A stretch of 64,000 bases of DNA from Pelobates cultripes (lineage: Eukaryota; Chordata; Amphibia; Anura; Pelobatidae): assembly GCA_933207985.1 (NCBI GenBank), contig OW240917.1, positions 106,065,475-106,129,474 on the forward strand, given 5' to 3'. The position numbers were made by a program, and so were the translations under genes. Positions 63,301 through 64,000 of this stretch are shown one piece after another (positions within the stretch are counted from its first letter, which is position 1; each line of letters opens with the position of its first letter). Below the pieces are notes generated by a model. It was not told where the DNA came from. It ran no database searches and worked only from the letters and a program-made list of their open reading frames with translations.

Positions 63301-64000
63301 TTATTATTATTATTATTATATGAACACACCAACACAATGGTATTAACATTTAAACACATAACTTAATACATCACCTCACATCCATAAGAAAACCAAGTGT
63401 GTATGTACAGCATTTTCAGAGTCAAACATCTTATTCCTGGATTGAGATTATTCACGTCAATCACTCACTGAACATTTAGAAAGTCCTAGACACCAATAAA
63501 CTGGACAGTCTTGCCATTCAGATTTTACTCCAGCTCCCTCTGTCCAACTTCAATCAAAATCTTGCCATGAGGATTACTTTGAATCACCACCGACCTCTTA
63601 ATAGCAATGTGACAAGATCATTTCTCATGTGTGATGCTCCAGACTTTTCCACTTACTCATATAAGTTGTACTGCACTAGGATTCTTCTATCACATCTGTA
63701 GATCTTTGTGAAGTCTATCTTCAGAACACACACTGCTCTGGGTTCCACTATATTATCAGTGTCCCGCTGTGCTTCTATTCATCTTTTTCCACATGCAGTC
63801 TGATACAGAACTAAAATATCCTATATTAAAACTGTCCTCCTAAATTATGGGCTATTGACCTGTTGTCTATAGGTGTAACCCTCTGAGTGCCAAAGGTGTG
63901 TTCAATGCATTGGGCTACAAAGTATCAGGCAGTTCTGGCAAACAAGGTTATGCGCTGACATTTTCATAGTTTATCTTGAGGCTATACTGATGGATAATTT
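63301..64000. other. No gene seen
   Basis: (ATT)n at 63299-63320, then unique DNA to the window end. Confidence 0.8.

Overview
This is eukaryotic, intron-scale, AT-rich DNA from a vertebrate, most likely a frog. The evidence is: long stretches with no open frames; a single credible coding exon with GT/AG splice sites; a decayed Tc1/mariner transposon; hAT-type MITEs with 8-bp target duplications; and a very dense set of TTAA-flanked elements ending in TTAAAGGGACACTATAG-like sequence, a pattern I associate with anuran genomes. No primate or rodent SINEs are seen. The frog assignment is inference. There is no operon, bacterial gene, rRNA, tRNA or CRISPR array.

Coding content is minimal. One 168-nt exon (28457 down to 28290, minus strand) is flanked by a plausible acceptor and a good donor, has phase 0 at both ends, and encodes 56 residues rich in basic and polar amino acids. 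I do not recognise the gene. A second, much weaker candidate exon (7379 to 7249, minus strand) has a good acceptor, a usable donor and a well-placed ATG. If both are real, most of the window is introns of one minus-strand gene.

Layout. 1-8952: mostly unique AT-rich DNA with microsatellites and the candidate exon. 8953-16560: a cluster of TTAA elements built as strings of hairpins, with a perfect 137-bp hAT MITE nested at 15511. 16561-28289: mostly unique intron with old repeat remnants. 28290-28457: the exon. 29373-38062: two 1.9-kb TTAA elements in opposite orientation, with GC-rich hairpin minisatellites, a 98-bp copy of one element's interior at 32672, and a hAT MITE at 33925. 38063-42787: unique sequence. 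42788-45038: TTAA elements, a GC-rich minisatellite and a GT/CA satellite of alternating strand. 47075-53026: a LINE 3' end, an inverted repeat with a GAAACGTTG motif, a long TA tract, and a Tc1 element interrupted by other elements. 53027-62409: mostly unique, with a long palindrome at 57265. 62410-63300: compound TTAA elements.

The main structural theme is non-autonomous TTAA elements made of ordered hairpins (the same set of six in the same order, in either orientation), apparently mobilised by a transposase absent from this window. I found no new protein-coding system.
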